Assembly (NCBI GenBank): GCA_030149365.1
Contig: JASBRP010000034.1
Span: 1 to 64,000 of the forward strand
Reading direction: 5' to 3'
Source of the DNA: Solimonas sp.
GTDB taxonomy: Bacteria > Pseudomonadota > Gammaproteobacteria > Nevskiales > Nevskiaceae
DNA length: 64,000 nucleotides
Every line of letters begins with the position of its first letter. Positions within the stretch are counted from its first letter, which is position 1. This document shows positions 41,516 through 50,772 of this stretch, piece by piece. A program made the position numbers and the translations under genes. A model generated the notes under the pieces. The model did not search any database. It was given only the letters and a program-made list of their open reading frames with translations, and was not told the origin of the DNA.

Positions 41516-43261
41516 ATGTCCAAAAGAAAATCCCCCGCCATCGCTGCAAGCTCCCAGCAAGTCAGGATTGCAGCGGTGATCGAACCGGCCGCCAGGCGTG
41601 TTCTGCCGGGGTTCATCGAAGCCCGGCACCAGGAATCCTTGCTGAAGACCGGAGCTTTGCAGAGTGCGATCCTCAACAGTGCCAGCTTCTCGATCATCGC
41701 CACGGACGAAAAAGGCATCATCCAATTGTTCAATGTCGGTGCTGAACGCATGCTCGGCTACCAGGCGTCCGAGGTGGTCAACAGGATCAACCCCAGCGAC
41801 ATCCACGATCCGCAGGAAGTGGTCGCGCGCGCCCGCTCCCTGAGCCTGGAGTTGGGTACGGATATCATGCCCGGCTTTGAAGCCCTGTCATTCAAGGCCT
41901 CACGCGGTATCGAGGATAGTTACGACCTCACTTACATCTGCAAGGACGGCAGCCGCTTTCCCGCCGTGGTGTCGATTACGGCATTGCGCGACGACTACGA
42001 CGCGATCATCGGTTACCTGCTGATCGGCGCCGACAACTCCGTTCGCAAGCAGGTCGAGAACGAACTCAACCGGGCCAAGGCGGCGGCGGAAAAATCCAAC
42101 TTGGCGAAGACGGACTTCCTGTCGAGCATGAGCCACGAATTGCGCTCGCCGCTCAACGCGATCCTTGGGTTTGCGCAGTTGATGGAGTCGGACAGCGTGC
42201 CGCAGACTACGACGCAAAAGGAAAGCACCGGCCAGATCCTCAAGGCCGGCTGGTACCTTCTGGAACTGATCAACGAGATGCTCGATCTTGCCATGGTCGA
42301 GTCCGGCAAGCTGCTGCTGTCGGTGGAGCCGATGTCCTTGGACGAGGTGATGCAGGCCTGCAAGGACATGATCGAGCCGCAGGCACAGAAGCATGGCGTC
42401 ACGATGAACTTCTTCCACCTGGAAAAGGCCTGCTTCATCCAGGCTGACCGTACGCGGGTCAAGCAGGTGCTGATCAACCTGCTGTCCAATGCGATCAAGT
42501 ACAACCATGCCGGCGGCGCGGTGATCATGGACTGCAGCTTGCGATCCCCGGATCGCATCCGCATCAGCGTCAAGGACACCGGCCCCGGACTGTCACCGGA
42601 GCATCTGGCGCAACTGTTCCAGCCGTTCAACCGCCTTGGGCAGGAAAGTAGCGGCACGGAAGGCACCGGCATCGGCCTGGTGATGACCAAGCGCCTGGTC
42701 GAGCTGATGGGTGGCGTCATCGGTGTCGAAAGCACAATCGGCAAGGGCAGCGTGTTCTGGGTGGAACTGCTGCGATCCCAGGAGCCGCAGCTGGGTGGGG
42801 ACGCCACCACCATGGAGGCCGACAAGCTGGTGCCGCTGGAGACTGATCCGGCCTTGCGCAGCTTGCTCTATGTCGAGGACAACCCAGCCAATTTGAAGCT
42901 GGTCGAGAAGCTCATCGCGCGCCGACCGAACCTGCGCATGCTGGGCGCGGGAGATGCCACGCTCGGCATCGAACTAGCCCGCGATCACCAGCCGGAAGTG
43001 ATCCTTCTGGATATCAACCTGCCGGGCATCAGCGGAATCAAGGCCCTGAAGATCCTGCGCGAAGATCCGCTGACACGGCACATCCCTGTGATCGCGATCA
43101 GCGCCAATGCCATGCCGCATGACGTCAACAGGGGGCTGGAAGCCGGATTCTTCCGCTATCTGACCAAGCCGATCAAGGTGGGTGAGTTCATGGAAGCACT
43201 GGACGATGCACTGGGGCTTTTCAGGACCACGGACAGTACGCCGGAAGGAGCATTGCCATGA
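41516..43261 (+). CDS. PAS-containing hybrid sensor histidine kinase
   Basis: A 581-residue soluble kinase with no membrane segments. Order: N-terminal linker, PAS domain (about 45-165; FSIIATDEKGIIQLFNVGAE and YICKDGSRFPAVVS), HisKA dimerisation helix with the phosphorylated His in SSMSHELRSPLNAILGFA, HATPase domain with the N, G1 and G2 boxes (INLLSNAIKYNHAG, VKDTGPGLS, GTGIGL), and a receiver (about 450-570; YVEDNPANLKLV, LLDINLPG, TKP). The receiver has its acidic pair, Asp and Lys, so it should be active. GTGAGGATC is the ribosome-binding site. Its stop overlaps the next response regulator gene (ATGA). Confidence 0.9.
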   Translation: MSKRKSPAIAASSQQVRIAAVIEPAARRVLPGFIEARHQESLLKTGALQSAILNSASFSIIATDEKGIIQLFNVGAERMLGYQASEVVNRINPSDIHDPQEVVARARSLSLELGTDIMPGFEALSFKASRGIEDSYDLTYICKDGSRFPAVVSITALRDDYDAIIGYLLIGADNSVRKQVENELNRAKAAAEKSNLAKTDFLSSMSHELRSPLNAILGFAQLMESDSVPQTTTQKESTGQILKAGWYLLELINEMLDLAMVESGKLLLSVEPMSLDEVMQACKDMIEPQAQKHGVTMNFFHLEKACFIQADRTRVKQVLINLLSNAIKYNHAGGAVIMDCSLRSPDRIRISVKDTGPGLSPEHLAQLFQPFNRLGQESSGTEGTGIGLVMTKRLVELMGGVIGVESTIGKGSVFWVELLRSQEPQLGGDATTMEADKLVPLETDPALRSLLYVEDNPANLKLVEKLIARRPNLRMLGAGDATLGIELARDHQPEVILLDINLPGISGIKALKILREDPLTRHIPVIAISANAMPHDVNRGLEAGFFRYLTKPIKVGEFMEALDDALGLFRTTDSTPEGALP

Positions 43262-44106
43262 AACCAAGCGACTCCGACATCCTCCAGGCAAGAATCCTGA
43301 TCGTCGACGATCTTGCCGCCAATGTGAGCCTGCTGGAGCGGATGCTCGCCGGCGCTGGCTATACCTGTGTCACTTCGACGATGAACCCGCGGGAGGTCTG
43401 CGAACTGCACCGGAACAATGGCTTCGATCTGATCCTGCTCGATCTGCTGATGCCCGGCATGGACGGCTACGCAGTGCTGGAAGGCCTGAAGGCGATCGAG
43501 GCCGACGGCTATGTCCCGGTGCTGGTGGTGACGGCGCAGCCAGATCACAAGCTGCGTGCCCTGCAGTCCGGCGCCCGCGATTTCATCAGTAAGCCCTTCG
43601 ATCTGGTCGAGGTCAAGGCCCGTATCCGCAACATGCTGGAGGTGCGGCTATGCCACCAGCAGATTGCCCGGCATAACCAGATGCTGGAGCAGGCGGTGCG
43701 GGAGAGGACCGCGGAATTGCGGGCAAGTGAAGAGCGCTTCCAACGGCTAACCGAGCTTTCCAGCGACTGGTACTGGGAGCAGGACGTGGACGGACACTTC
43801 TCCGTAATCTCCGGGCCAGCTGTCGAGATGCTCGGTATTCGTCAACATGATGGATCGCAGCCGGGAAACGACGTCCACGGAGTGCACTGGAATGAGGCCG
43901 AGCGGGCGGCGCTGGAAGCGAACATCGCCGCCCGCAGGCCATTCCTGGATCTGGTTTACAGCAGGACCAACGCCGACGGCTCGCGGCAGTATTTCCAGGT
44001 CAGTGGGGAGCCCATCTTCAATCCGACGGGAGGCTATGCCGGCTACCGCGGCATCGGCATGGATGTCACCGGGCGCATGCAAACCAGTTTCAGCCCAATC
44101 GCCTAG
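43258..44106 (+). CDS. Response regulator with PAS domain, possibly truncated
   Basis: A 282-residue protein: receiver (about 10-125) with acidic pair (IVDDLAAN), phosphorylated Asp in LLDLLMPGMDG and Lys in ISKPFD, a coiled linker (QMLEQAVRERTAELRASEERFQ) and one PAS domain (about 155-275; LSSDWYWEQDVDGHFSVIS, GYAGYRGIGMDVT). It stops soon after the GMDVTGR signature that usually leads into a further output domain such as GGDEF or a kinase. The missing output domain suggests truncation or a purely sensory adaptor. It is translationally coupled to the hybrid kinase and probably its partner. Confidence 0.85.
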   Translation: MKPSDSDILQARILIVDDLAANVSLLERMLAGAGYTCVTSTMNPREVCELHRNNGFDLILLDLLMPGMDGYAVLEGLKAIEADGYVPVLVVTAQPDHKLRALQSGARDFISKPFDLVEVKARIRNMLEVRLCHQQIARHNQMLEQAVRERTAELRASEERFQRLTELSSDWYWEQDVDGHFSVISGPAVEMLGIRQHDGSQPGNDVHGVHWNEAERAALEANIAARRPFLDLVYSRTNADGSRQYFQVSGEPIFNPTGGYAGYRGIGMDVTGRMQTSFSPIA

Positions 44107-44270
44107 CGTTTCAGGGCACAGAAGGCCTCGACGGCTCGCGGACGAGCCCTGGGAAAGATCCAGTCCTGGGTGCGGTGGCGCACCGACGCCGGCGCCATCC
44201 GGAGCTAGGCTTCCGCTCCTGGATTGAACTGGCCCACGCCGCATACTGCGGAGTACGGAAAAAAGGCGAC

Positions 44271-44555
44271 ATGAATAATTCCAACACACCACACGTAGCC
44301 GGCTACGATCCCGCGAACCACAGCACGGCCCGGACCGAAAAAGGCCCATGGAAGGACCAGATCAGCAAGGCGCGGCTCCTCTGGCGCCGGCTCGGCGAAG
44401 ATGAATTGCTGCGTTCCGATGGCCAACTGGCAAAACTGACGCAACTGGTCCGGGAGCGGTACGAGTTGTCGCGCTATACCGCCGAAACACAGGTGCAAGG
44501 CTTTCTCGACCGATGGAAGCGCAACGCAGCCACAGATGGCTCTACAGGAAAATGA
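44271..44555 (+). CDS. CsbD/YjbJ-like protein
   Basis: A 94-residue protein with one CsbD-like domain: WKDQISKARLLWRRLGEDEL, a Gly turn, then LTQLVRERYELSRYTAETQV ending FLDRWKR. The pattern matches the tandem domains encoded 6 kb upstream. The first 25 residues are hydrophilic and unlike the family. No signal peptide. The stop overlaps the start of the next CsbD-like gene, so the two are coupled. Upstream, 44107-44270 carries nothing recognisable apart from an A-rich stretch before the ATG. Confidence 0.72.
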   Translation: MNNSNTPHVAGYDPANHSTARTEKGPWKDQISKARLLWRRLGEDELLRSDGQLAKLTQLVRERYELSRYTAETQVQGFLDRWKRNAATDGSTGK

Positions 44556-44848
44556 TGATGAATCCCGAAGAAACCCCCAAGCCCACCGGAGTCACCCCGG
44601 CATTCCCGAGCCGCGGCCAACTCAGAGCCAGCGCGCTGGCCGAAGGACTGGCGATCAAGAAGAAGTGGAAATCCCTGATCGCGGAAGCCCTGGCGACCTG
44701 GCCCAAGCTGCATGTCGAGGAATTGGCGACCGTAGGTGGCAATTTCCACACCCTGGCCGGGCTGGTGCAATTGCGCCACCGCTTCAGCCGGGAAGAATCC
44801 GATCGCCAGGTGAAGGAATTCTTTGCCAAGCACTACCCTGTTGCCTGA
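44552..44848 (+). CDS. Diverged CsbD-like protein
   Basis: A 98-residue protein starting at ATG 44552 (further ATGs at 44555 and 44558). The second half is a diverged CsbD-like unit: KKWKSLIAEALATWPKLHVEEL, then LAGLVQLRHRFSREESDRQV ending EFFAKHY. The IQERY/VQERY core has become VQLRHRF, so its function may have changed. The N-terminal third is Pro-rich (EETPKPTGVTPAFPSRG). It ends the rightward unit and converges on the next gene. Confidence 0.6.
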   Translation: MMMNPEETPKPTGVTPAFPSRGQLRASALAEGLAIKKKWKSLIAEALATWPKLHVEELATVGGNFHTLAGLVQLRHRFSREESDRQVKEFFAKHYPVA

Positions 44849-44884
44849 GAAGGCAGCACAGCCGGCCGCGCCAGAGTGGTGCCC

Positions 44885-45373
44885 CTAAGGAAGGGCACCC
44901 ATGGCGGCATGGCTCGCGCATTGCGCGATCTCATATGGCGCCCGCCTGTTCAGGGCCACCGGGAAAGCACTGCCGGATGCAGGCATCGGGTGCATGCTGA
45001 AACCCCGCGCGTTGCAGTAGAAAGCCCGTGCATTGCTTCCGCAGAGTGCCGCGATTCGCAGTGCCTTTTCACAGCGCTCCCGGTTCTCCCGGTACTGCCG
45101 GAGCACCTGTTCGTCCGAGTGCTTCAGAAGCTGTCGCATTCGCAGGCCTTCTGCCAACTCCCGCCGTTGCACCGGCAACGCTGCGGTTTCGTGGACCATA
45201 ACCGCATCCGGACTCAGACCGGGTACCGGCTGGACAGCCGCCGCATCCGCCGACGCCCCGCAGGGCGTCGTTGCTGCGGTGTCATGCCAAGTCGTTTCAT
45301 TGCAATTGCGAATGTCCGGGGGGCCGGCAAGGGCGCCGCTGGCGTACAGGGTCAGAAGGAGCAGCAATCTCAT
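44885..45373 (-). CDS. Secreted cysteine-containing hypothetical protein
   Basis: A 162-residue protein with a clear signal peptide (MRLLLLLTLYASGALA, cut before GPP). The mature part has six cysteines spread over RNCNET, TTPCGA, RERCEKALRIAALCGSN and FYCNARG plus AQCASH, an even number consistent with disulfides in the periplasm. The segment RQLLKHSDEQVLRQYRENRE looks helical and charged. I do not recognise the family. It lies divergent to the small lipoprotein gene next door. Confidence 0.6.
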   Translation of the reverse strand: MRLLLLLTLYASGALAGPPDIRNCNETTWHDTAATTPCGASADAAAVQPVPGLSPDAVMVHETAALPVQRRELAEGLRMRQLLKHSDEQVLRQYRENRERCEKALRIAALCGSNARAFYCNARGFSMHPMPASGSAFPVALNRRAPYEIAQCASHAAMGALP

Positions 45374-45464
45374 GGTCGCCCAGACTAAACGTCGCCACGG
45401 CTGGCATCTGTACGCTGGCGCCCACAGCCGCAATTTTCTGTTCCCCCATGCGCGGCGGCAGGCC

Positions 45465-45929
45465 ATGGTCGATCGCCGGAAGAAGCCACTGTGGCGGTGG
45501 CCTTGCTTGCTGGCCGCCACCCTGCTGGCATTCATCGCCACCGCTGGCTGCACACGGCAGGAGTCGACTTTCGCCGGTACATGGAAAACCCGCTGCGCTA
45601 ACTACTGGGGCCTACAGATCAGGCCGGTAGGCAACAGCTTCTACGCGGTGACCTTCTGCGGGCTCTCGGGTTGTCTTGAGCATGCGCAATGGACGCCGGA
45701 CACACGCATCGAAGGTGACCCCATGTATGAAGTGATTTCTGAAAAGGAGCTTCGCGTTCGCCGCAAGGATGGTGGTTTCTTCACCTATACCCGCTGCAGC
45801 AGCACCACAGAATGGCCGATCGGCCCTGGGCGGACGGCTGAAGGGGAGAATTCAGGAGTTGTAGCGCTGCGGAGATCCGACACCCAGGTGCCGGCCAAGG
45901 GCGCGGCGCCGGTGGCGCGGCTCTGGTAA
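45465..45929 (+). CDS. Small lipoprotein of unknown family
   Basis: A 154-residue protein with a lipoprotein signal: basic start MVDRRKKPLWRW, hydrophobic CLLAATLLAFIATAGC with Cys in an A-T-A-G-C context. The mature part is beta-rich: ESTFAGTWKTRCANYWGLQIR, NSFYAVTFCGLSGC, ELRVRRKDGGFFTYTRC. Four cysteines may form two disulfides. The opening F-x-G-x-W and the hot strands suggest a small lipocalin-like barrel, but this is inference. The frame is open far upstream without features. It is the last gene before the right repeat. Confidence 0.6.
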   Translation: MVDRRKKPLWRWPCLLAATLLAFIATAGCTRQESTFAGTWKTRCANYWGLQIRPVGNSFYAVTFCGLSGCLEHAQWTPDTRIEGDPMYEVISEKELRVRRKDGGFFTYTRCSSTTEWPIGPGRTAEGENSGVVALRRSDTQVPAKGAAPVARLW

Positions 45930-46112
45930 TGGTTCCTCGGAAGATCAGGAGCTAAAACCGGCGAGCCGGCTCGAACATGCTTGGATTTAACCTGAGCCTG
46001 GGGTCTCACCTTAGTCGCCGGCTGCCTGCTAGCCCCGGAGCACCCCAGACTTCAGTAGGGGAACATGAGGGGAAGCTCTGGGTTGGAATAAAAATTGATT
46101 CGTCGGCGGTAT

Positions 46113-46183
46113 CGCAGGCAACAAAAAAGCCCCTGTGAAGGGGCTTCTTAGTGACCTTATATGGTCGGGGCGACAGGATTCGA
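46113..46183. repeat. Right island boundary repeat
   Basis: The right copy of the 71-bp repeat, overlapping the 3' end of the intact tRNA-Pro. Mismatches with the left copy: one in the outer part, two in the terminator loop region and one just before the CCA end. The 183 bp between the small lipoprotein gene and this repeat hold nothing recognisable. Confidence 0.85.
46121..46146 (-). terminator. tRNA-Pro terminator
   Basis: Read leftward, AAGCCCC (46140-46146 in complement) pairs with GGGGCTT (46127-46133 in complement), with a 6-nt loop, followed by a run of six T. It lies 15 nt after the tRNA 3' end. Confidence 0.8.
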
Positions 46184-46238
46184 ACCTGCGACCTCTTGCT
46201 CCCGAAGCAAGCGCTCTACCAAACTGAGCTACGCCCCG
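46162..46238 (-). tRNA. tRNA-Pro (anticodon CGG)
   Basis: A 77-nt gene with 7-bp acceptor stem (CGGGGCG / CGCCCCG), D-arm, anticodon stem CTTGC/GCAAG with loop TTCGGGA (anticodon CGG), T-arm with GGTTCGAATCC, and encoded CCA. It lies 12 bp downstream of ispB on the same strand, the usual place in gammaproteobacteria. Its 3' end is duplicated 11.2 kb to the left, so it served as an insertion site. Confidence 0.95.
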
Positions 46239-46250
46239 TTGTTCTACAAC

Positions 46251-47219
46251 TCAACTGACGCGGGACGTGTTGTATCCGGCCAGTTCAACCAGCGCTTGTC
46301 TGTAGGGCGAGTCGGGAATCTCGCTCAGTGCGCTGACCGCTTCACGGGAGTACCGTTCGGCGAGCGCGCGAGTATAAGGAACCGCTCCGGTGGATTCAAC
46401 GGTTTCGAGCACTTCCTGCAGCTTTTCTACCTGGCCGCGCTCGATCGCCTCGCGAATCAGGGCGGCCTGGGCCGGCGTGCCCTGGCGCATGGCATGGATC
46501 AGCGGCAGGGTCGGCTTGCCTTCGGCGAGGTCGGTGCCCAGGTTCTTGCCGCTGACGCTGGGGTCGGCGATGTAGTCGAGCAGGTCATCCACCATCTGGA
46601 ACGCCATGCCCAGCTTGTGTCCATAAACGCCGATGGCGTCCTGCGCGGCCTGCGGCTGGTCGGCGGCGAGGCCGCCCAGGCGGCAGGCGGCTTCGAACAG
46701 GCGGGCGGTTTTGAGCTCGATGACGCGCAGGTAGCGTTCCTCGGTGACCTCCGGATCGCCGGCGTTCATCAACTGCAGCACCTCGCCCTCGGCGATGGCG
46801 TTGGTGGTGTCGGCCATGACCTTCATGACGCCCATGCGACCGGTGTCCACCATCATCTGGAAGGCACGGCTATATAAGAAGTCACCCGACAGCACGGCGC
46901 CGGCATTGCCCCAGACGGCGTTGGCGGTCTTCAGGCCGCGGCGCAGGCCGGATTCGTCCACTACGTCGTCGTGCAGCAGGGTGGCGGTATGGATGAATTC
47001 GATGGTCGCGGCCAGCAGCTCGGGCTCGGCCGTGCGGCTGCCCAGGGCGCGGCCGGCCAGCAGGACCAGGGCCGGGCGCAGGCGCTTGCCGCCGGCATTG
47101 ACGATATAGCCGGCGATTTCATTGATGAGCACCACTTCGGAGCTCAGGCGGGCGCGGATGACGTCATCGACGCGCTGCATGTCGCCGGCAATGGGTGCCA
47201 GGATGTCTTTCAGGGTCAT
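46251..47219 (-). CDS. ispB: Octaprenyl diphosphate synthase
   Basis: A 322-residue trans-prenyltransferase making the ubiquinone side chain. Both Asp-rich motifs are present: first LLHDDVVDES (about residue 82-91) and second MVDDLLDYIAD (about 210-220), with GGKRLRPALVLL at about 43-54. The residues before the first motif (FIHTATLLHDD) are small/bulky in the way expected for a long-chain product. The start at 47219 (MTLKDIL) matches the family; the open frame to 47273 adds an unconserved stretch. It is divergent to rplU, as in Pseudomonas. Confidence 0.94.
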   Translation of the reverse strand: MTLKDILAPIAGDMQRVDDVIRARLSSEVVLINEIAGYIVNAGGKRLRPALVLLAGRALGSRTAEPELLAATIEFIHTATLLHDDVVDESGLRRGLKTANAVWGNAGAVLSGDFLYSRAFQMMVDTGRMGVMKVMADTTNAIAEGEVLQLMNAGDPEVTEERYLRVIELKTARLFEAACRLGGLAADQPQAAQDAIGVYGHKLGMAFQMVDDLLDYIADPSVSGKNLGTDLAEGKPTLPLIHAMRQGTPAQAALIREAIERGQVEKLQEVLETVESTGAVPYTRALAERYSREAVSALSEIPDSPYRQALVELAGYNTSRVS

Positions 47220-47365
47220 GGGGAGGCAGGAAAAAGGCCGCGAAAGGCTAGGGCGCCCGGCCGCATTCGTCAATCAATATATGGAGATAGCGCTTTGGAG
47301 AGGCGTTTCTGCGCCTCCGGAGCGCCCTTGGGGGCCCTTGGCGGTTACAATTTATGGGATAAATG

Positions 47366-47394
47366 TTGACGAAGGGCGGGGGGGACACTAAAAT
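47366..47394 (+). promoter_or_regulatory. Sigma-70 promoter of rplU-rpmA
   Basis: TTGACG (47366-47371) and TAAAAT (47389-47394) with an ideal 17-nt spacer, 5/6 matches each. Transcription would start near 47401, leaving about 50 nt of leader before rplU. Confidence 0.75.
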
Positions 47395-47450
47395 CCCGCG
47401 CTCTTTCAGGGCCGTTGTCCGGCTCAAGACCTATTCTGGAGTATTCCACG

Positions 47451-47765
47451 ATGTACGCCGTTATCAAGACCGGGGGTAAGCAGTACAAGGTCGCCCCGGG
47501 CGAAAAGCTGTCCATCGAGAGCCTCGACGTGGAAGTCGGCAGCACCGTTTCCTTCGAGGAAGTGCTGATGGTCTCGAACGGCGACAAGCTCACCGTGGGC
47601 GCTCCGCTGGTTGCCGGTGGTGCGGTCAAGGCGGAAGTGCTCGCGCACGGCCGCGGCGACAAGATCCGCATCATCAAGCACCGCCGCCGCAAGCACTATC
47701 ACAAGGAGCAGGGCCACCGTCAGAACTTCACGGAAGTGAAGATCACTGAAATCGTCGGCGCCTAA
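47451..47765 (+). CDS. rplU: 50S ribosomal protein L21
   Basis: A 104-residue protein of normal length with the family signatures [20 protein letters not shown] at the N-terminus and [20 protein letters not shown] in the basic 23S-binding loop. It binds domain I of 23S rRNA near L20. Start chosen at ATG 47451, where homology begins. Followed by rpmA after 17 bp in the usual two-gene operon. Confidence 0.97.
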   Translation: MYAVIKTGGKQYKVAPGEKLSIESLDVEVGSTVSFEEVLMVSNGDKLTVGAPLVAGGAVKAEVLAHGRGDKIRIIKHRRRKHYHKEQGHRQNFTEVKITEIVGA

Positions 47766-47782
47766 GTTCAAGGAGTACAGAA

Positions 47783-48040
47783 ATGGCACATAAGAAGGCA
47801 GGCGGCTCTACTCGTAACGGCCGTGATTCCGAGTCCAAGCGACTGGGCGTCAAGAAGTTCGGCGGCGAAGCCGTCATCGCCGGCAACATCATCGTTCGCC
47901 AGCGCGGCACGCGCTTCCGCGCCGGTGTCGGCGCTGCCGTCGGCAAGGATCACACGATCTTCGCGCTGACCGAAGGCACGATCCAGTTCAACACCCGCGG
48001 CCCGAAGGGCCGTATCCACGTCGATATCGTCGCGGCCTGA
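47783..48040 (+). CDS. rpmA: 50S ribosomal protein L27
   Basis: An 85-residue protein opening [20 protein letters not shown], the typical L27 start whose N-terminal tail reaches the peptidyl-transferase centre, and continuing [26 protein letters not shown] lies before the ATG. It is followed by a terminator and then obgE, an order found in most proteobacteria. Confidence 0.97.
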   Translation: MAHKKAGGSTRNGRDSESKRLGVKKFGGEAVIAGNIIVRQRGTRFRAGVGAAVGKDHTIFALTEGTIQFNTRGPKGRIHVDIVAA

Positions 48041-48065
48041 ACTGTCTGAACGTTTCACCGAAAAG

Positions 48066-48087
48066 GCCCCGGAAACGGGGCTTTTTT
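48066..48087 (+). terminator. Terminator after rpmA
   Basis: GCCCCG (48066-48071), tetraloop GAAA, CGGGGC (48076-48081), then six T. obgE follows 36 bp later and so needs readthrough or its own promoter. Confidence 0.85.
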
Positions 48088-48096
48088 GTTCGTTGA

Positions 48097-49191
<1,095 letters not shown>

Positions 49192-49200
49192 GGCCGCAAC

Positions 49201-50325
49201 ATGGATCGCCACAAGCTCGCCGTCAGCAAGCGCTGGGTCATCAAGGTCGGCAGTTCCCTGGTCACCGCCAAGGGGCAGGGGCTGGATCACGAGGCCATCG
49301 CCGACTGGTGCGCCCAGATCGCCGCGCTGCGCCGCCAGGGCAAGCAGATCGTGCTGGTGTCCTCTGGTGCCGTGGCCGAGGGCATGGCTCGACTGGGCTT
49401 CAAGAAGCGCCCAGGCACGCTGCATGAGCTGCAGGCCACCGCTGCCGTCGGCCAGATGGGCCTGGTGCGCGCCTACGAGGACGAGTTCGCCAAGCATGGC
49501 CTGCGTGCCGCGCAGGTGCTGCTGACGCACGAGGACGTGGCCGACCGTGGCCGCTACCTGAATGCCCGCAGCACCTTCAACACGCTGCTGGAGTTCGGTG
49601 TGGTGCCGGTGGTCAACGAGAACGACACCGTCTCCACCGACGAGATCCGCCTGGGCGACAACGACACCCTGGGGGCGCTGACCGCCAACCTGATCGATGC
49701 CAACCTGCTGGTGATCCTCACCGACCAGGAGGGCCTGTTCGACTCCGACCCGCGACACAACCCGGAAGCGAAGCTGATTTCCGAGGCCGAGCTGTCCGAT
49801 ACCCGCCTGGCCGGCATGGCCGGCGACAGCAAGGGCGAGCTGGGCCGCGGCGGCATGCGCACCAAGCTTTTCGCCGCCCATACCGCCGCCCGGTCCGGCG
49901 CCGCCACGGTGATCGCCTTCGGCCGCAAGTCCGACGCGCTGCTGCGGATTGCGCAGGGCGAGACCATTGGCTCGCTGCTGAAGCCCGCCCAGGGCGTCAT
50001 GGCGGCCCGCAAGCGCTGGATCGCCGGTCAGTTGCAGCTGCGCGGCCGGCTGGTGCTGGACGAGGGCGCCGTGCGCGTGCTGCGCGAGCAGGGGCGCAGC
50101 CTGCTGCCGGTGGGCGTGAAGCGGGTGGAAGGGGAGTTCGAGCGGGGCGACCTGGTGCAGTGCCTGGATGCCGAGGGGCACGAGATCGCACGCGGTTTGT
50201 CCAACTACGCAGCGGCGGAGGCCCGGAAGATCGCCGGCGCCCGCAGCGAGGACCTGGAGGCCCGCCTGGGCCACGTCGGCGAGGTGGAGATTGTCCACCG
50301 CGACAACCTGGTACTCGCGGGCTAG
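49201..50325 (+). CDS. proB: Glutamate 5-kinase
   Basis: A 374-residue enzyme phosphorylating glutamate in the first step of proline synthesis. The amino acid kinase domain has KVGSSLVT (about 16-23), [13 protein letters not shown] (about 53-65), VVNENDTVS and [25 protein letters not shown], and GRGGMRTKL; a C-terminal PUA domain starts near residue 280 ([20 protein letters not shown]). It is probably cotranscribed with obgE and followed by a bidirectional terminator. Confidence 0.96.
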   Translation: MDRHKLAVSKRWVIKVGSSLVTAKGQGLDHEAIADWCAQIAALRRQGKQIVLVSSGAVAEGMARLGFKKRPGTLHELQATAAVGQMGLVRAYEDEFAKHGLRAAQVLLTHEDVADRGRYLNARSTFNTLLEFGVVPVVNENDTVSTDEIRLGDNDTLGALTANLIDANLLVILTDQEGLFDSDPRHNPEAKLISEAELSDTRLAGMAGDSKGELGRGGMRTKLFAAHTAARSGAATVIAFGRKSDALLRIAQGETIGSLLKPAQGVMAARKRWIAGQLQLRGRLVLDEGAVRVLREQGRSLLPVGVKRVEGEFERGDLVQCLDAEGHEIARGLSNYAAAEARKIAGARSEDLEARLGHVGEVEIVHRDNLVLAG

Positions 50326-50341
50326 GCGAGTCGCCAACAAC

Positions 50342-50371
50342 AAAAAAGCCGGGCGATGCCCGGCTTTTTTG
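50342..50371. terminator. Bidirectional terminator between proB and rpsT
   Basis: GCCGGGC (50348-50354), loop GAT, GCCCGGC (50358-50364) with A6 on the left and T6 on the right, so it serves both the rightward proB and the leftward rpsT transcripts. Confidence 0.88.
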
Positions 50372-50387
50372 TTTCAAGCTTAGGAAC

Positions 50388-50651
50388 TTAGCCCAGAGCC
50401 TTGATGTGCGCGGCGAGGCGCGACTTGTGGCGGGCAGCCTTGTTCTTGTGGATCTGGCCCTTGTCGGCGTAACGATCCAGGACCGGCACCATTTCCTTGT
50501 AGGCAGCTTCGGCGGCGGTCTTGTCCTTGGCCGTGACGGCCTTGACGACCTTCTTGATGGTGCTGCGGATCATCGAGCGCTGCGCCACGTTGTGCTCGCG
50601 ACGCTTGACGGACTGGCGGGCGCGCTTTTTGGCGCTGGCGATATTGGCCAA
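50388..50651 (-). CDS. rpsT: 30S ribosomal protein S20
   Basis: An 87-residue basic three-helix protein binding 16S rRNA, opening [20 protein letters not shown] and ending [12 protein letters not shown]. Length and residues match the family exactly. It is transcribed alone from the promoter below, with murJ diverging from the same intergenic region, as in Pseudomonas. Confidence 0.97.
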   Translation of the reverse strand: MANIASAKKRARQSVKRREHNVAQRSMIRSTIKKVVKAVTAKDKTAAEAAYKEMVPVLDRYADKGQIHKNKAARHKSRLAAHIKALG

Positions 50652-50700
50652 GGTGAAACTCCTGAAGAATTCGGTTCAAACGGTCTTTTGAAGGGGGCGA

Positions 50701-50729
50701 ATTCTCCGGGTTGACGCATTTTTTGTCAA
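50701..50729 (-). promoter_or_regulatory. Promoter of rpsT
   Basis: On the minus strand a perfect TTGACA (50724-50729) and GAGAAT (50701-50706) are 17 nt apart. The opposite strand has a TACACT hexamer at 50758-50763 serving murJ, ending 9 nt before its ATG. Confidence 0.65.
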
Positions 50730-50772
50730 CTTTAAGCGCCAGAAAACAAAGCCTTCTGTACACTGCGCGCCC

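Larger units (their letters stand above)
34931..46183. mobile_element. Genomic island at tRNA-Pro(CGG)
   Basis: The region between the two 71-bp direct repeats, 11.18 kb from repeat to repeat. The complete tRNA stands at the right end with its 3' end facing inward, as expected after integration. The inside breaks a gene order that is otherwise conserved (tRNA-Pro next to ispB) and holds mainly stress-type and unknown small genes. No integrase, transposase or phage gene is seen, so the element is probably fixed or was mobilised in trans. A tandem tRNA duplication that later decayed is the alternative. Confidence 0.65.

Noticed and set aside
34931-46183. Integrase or transposase inside the island
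   Set aside because: I looked for tyrosine recombinase (R..HxLR..Y) and DDE-like motifs in both strands of 35000-46100 and saw none.
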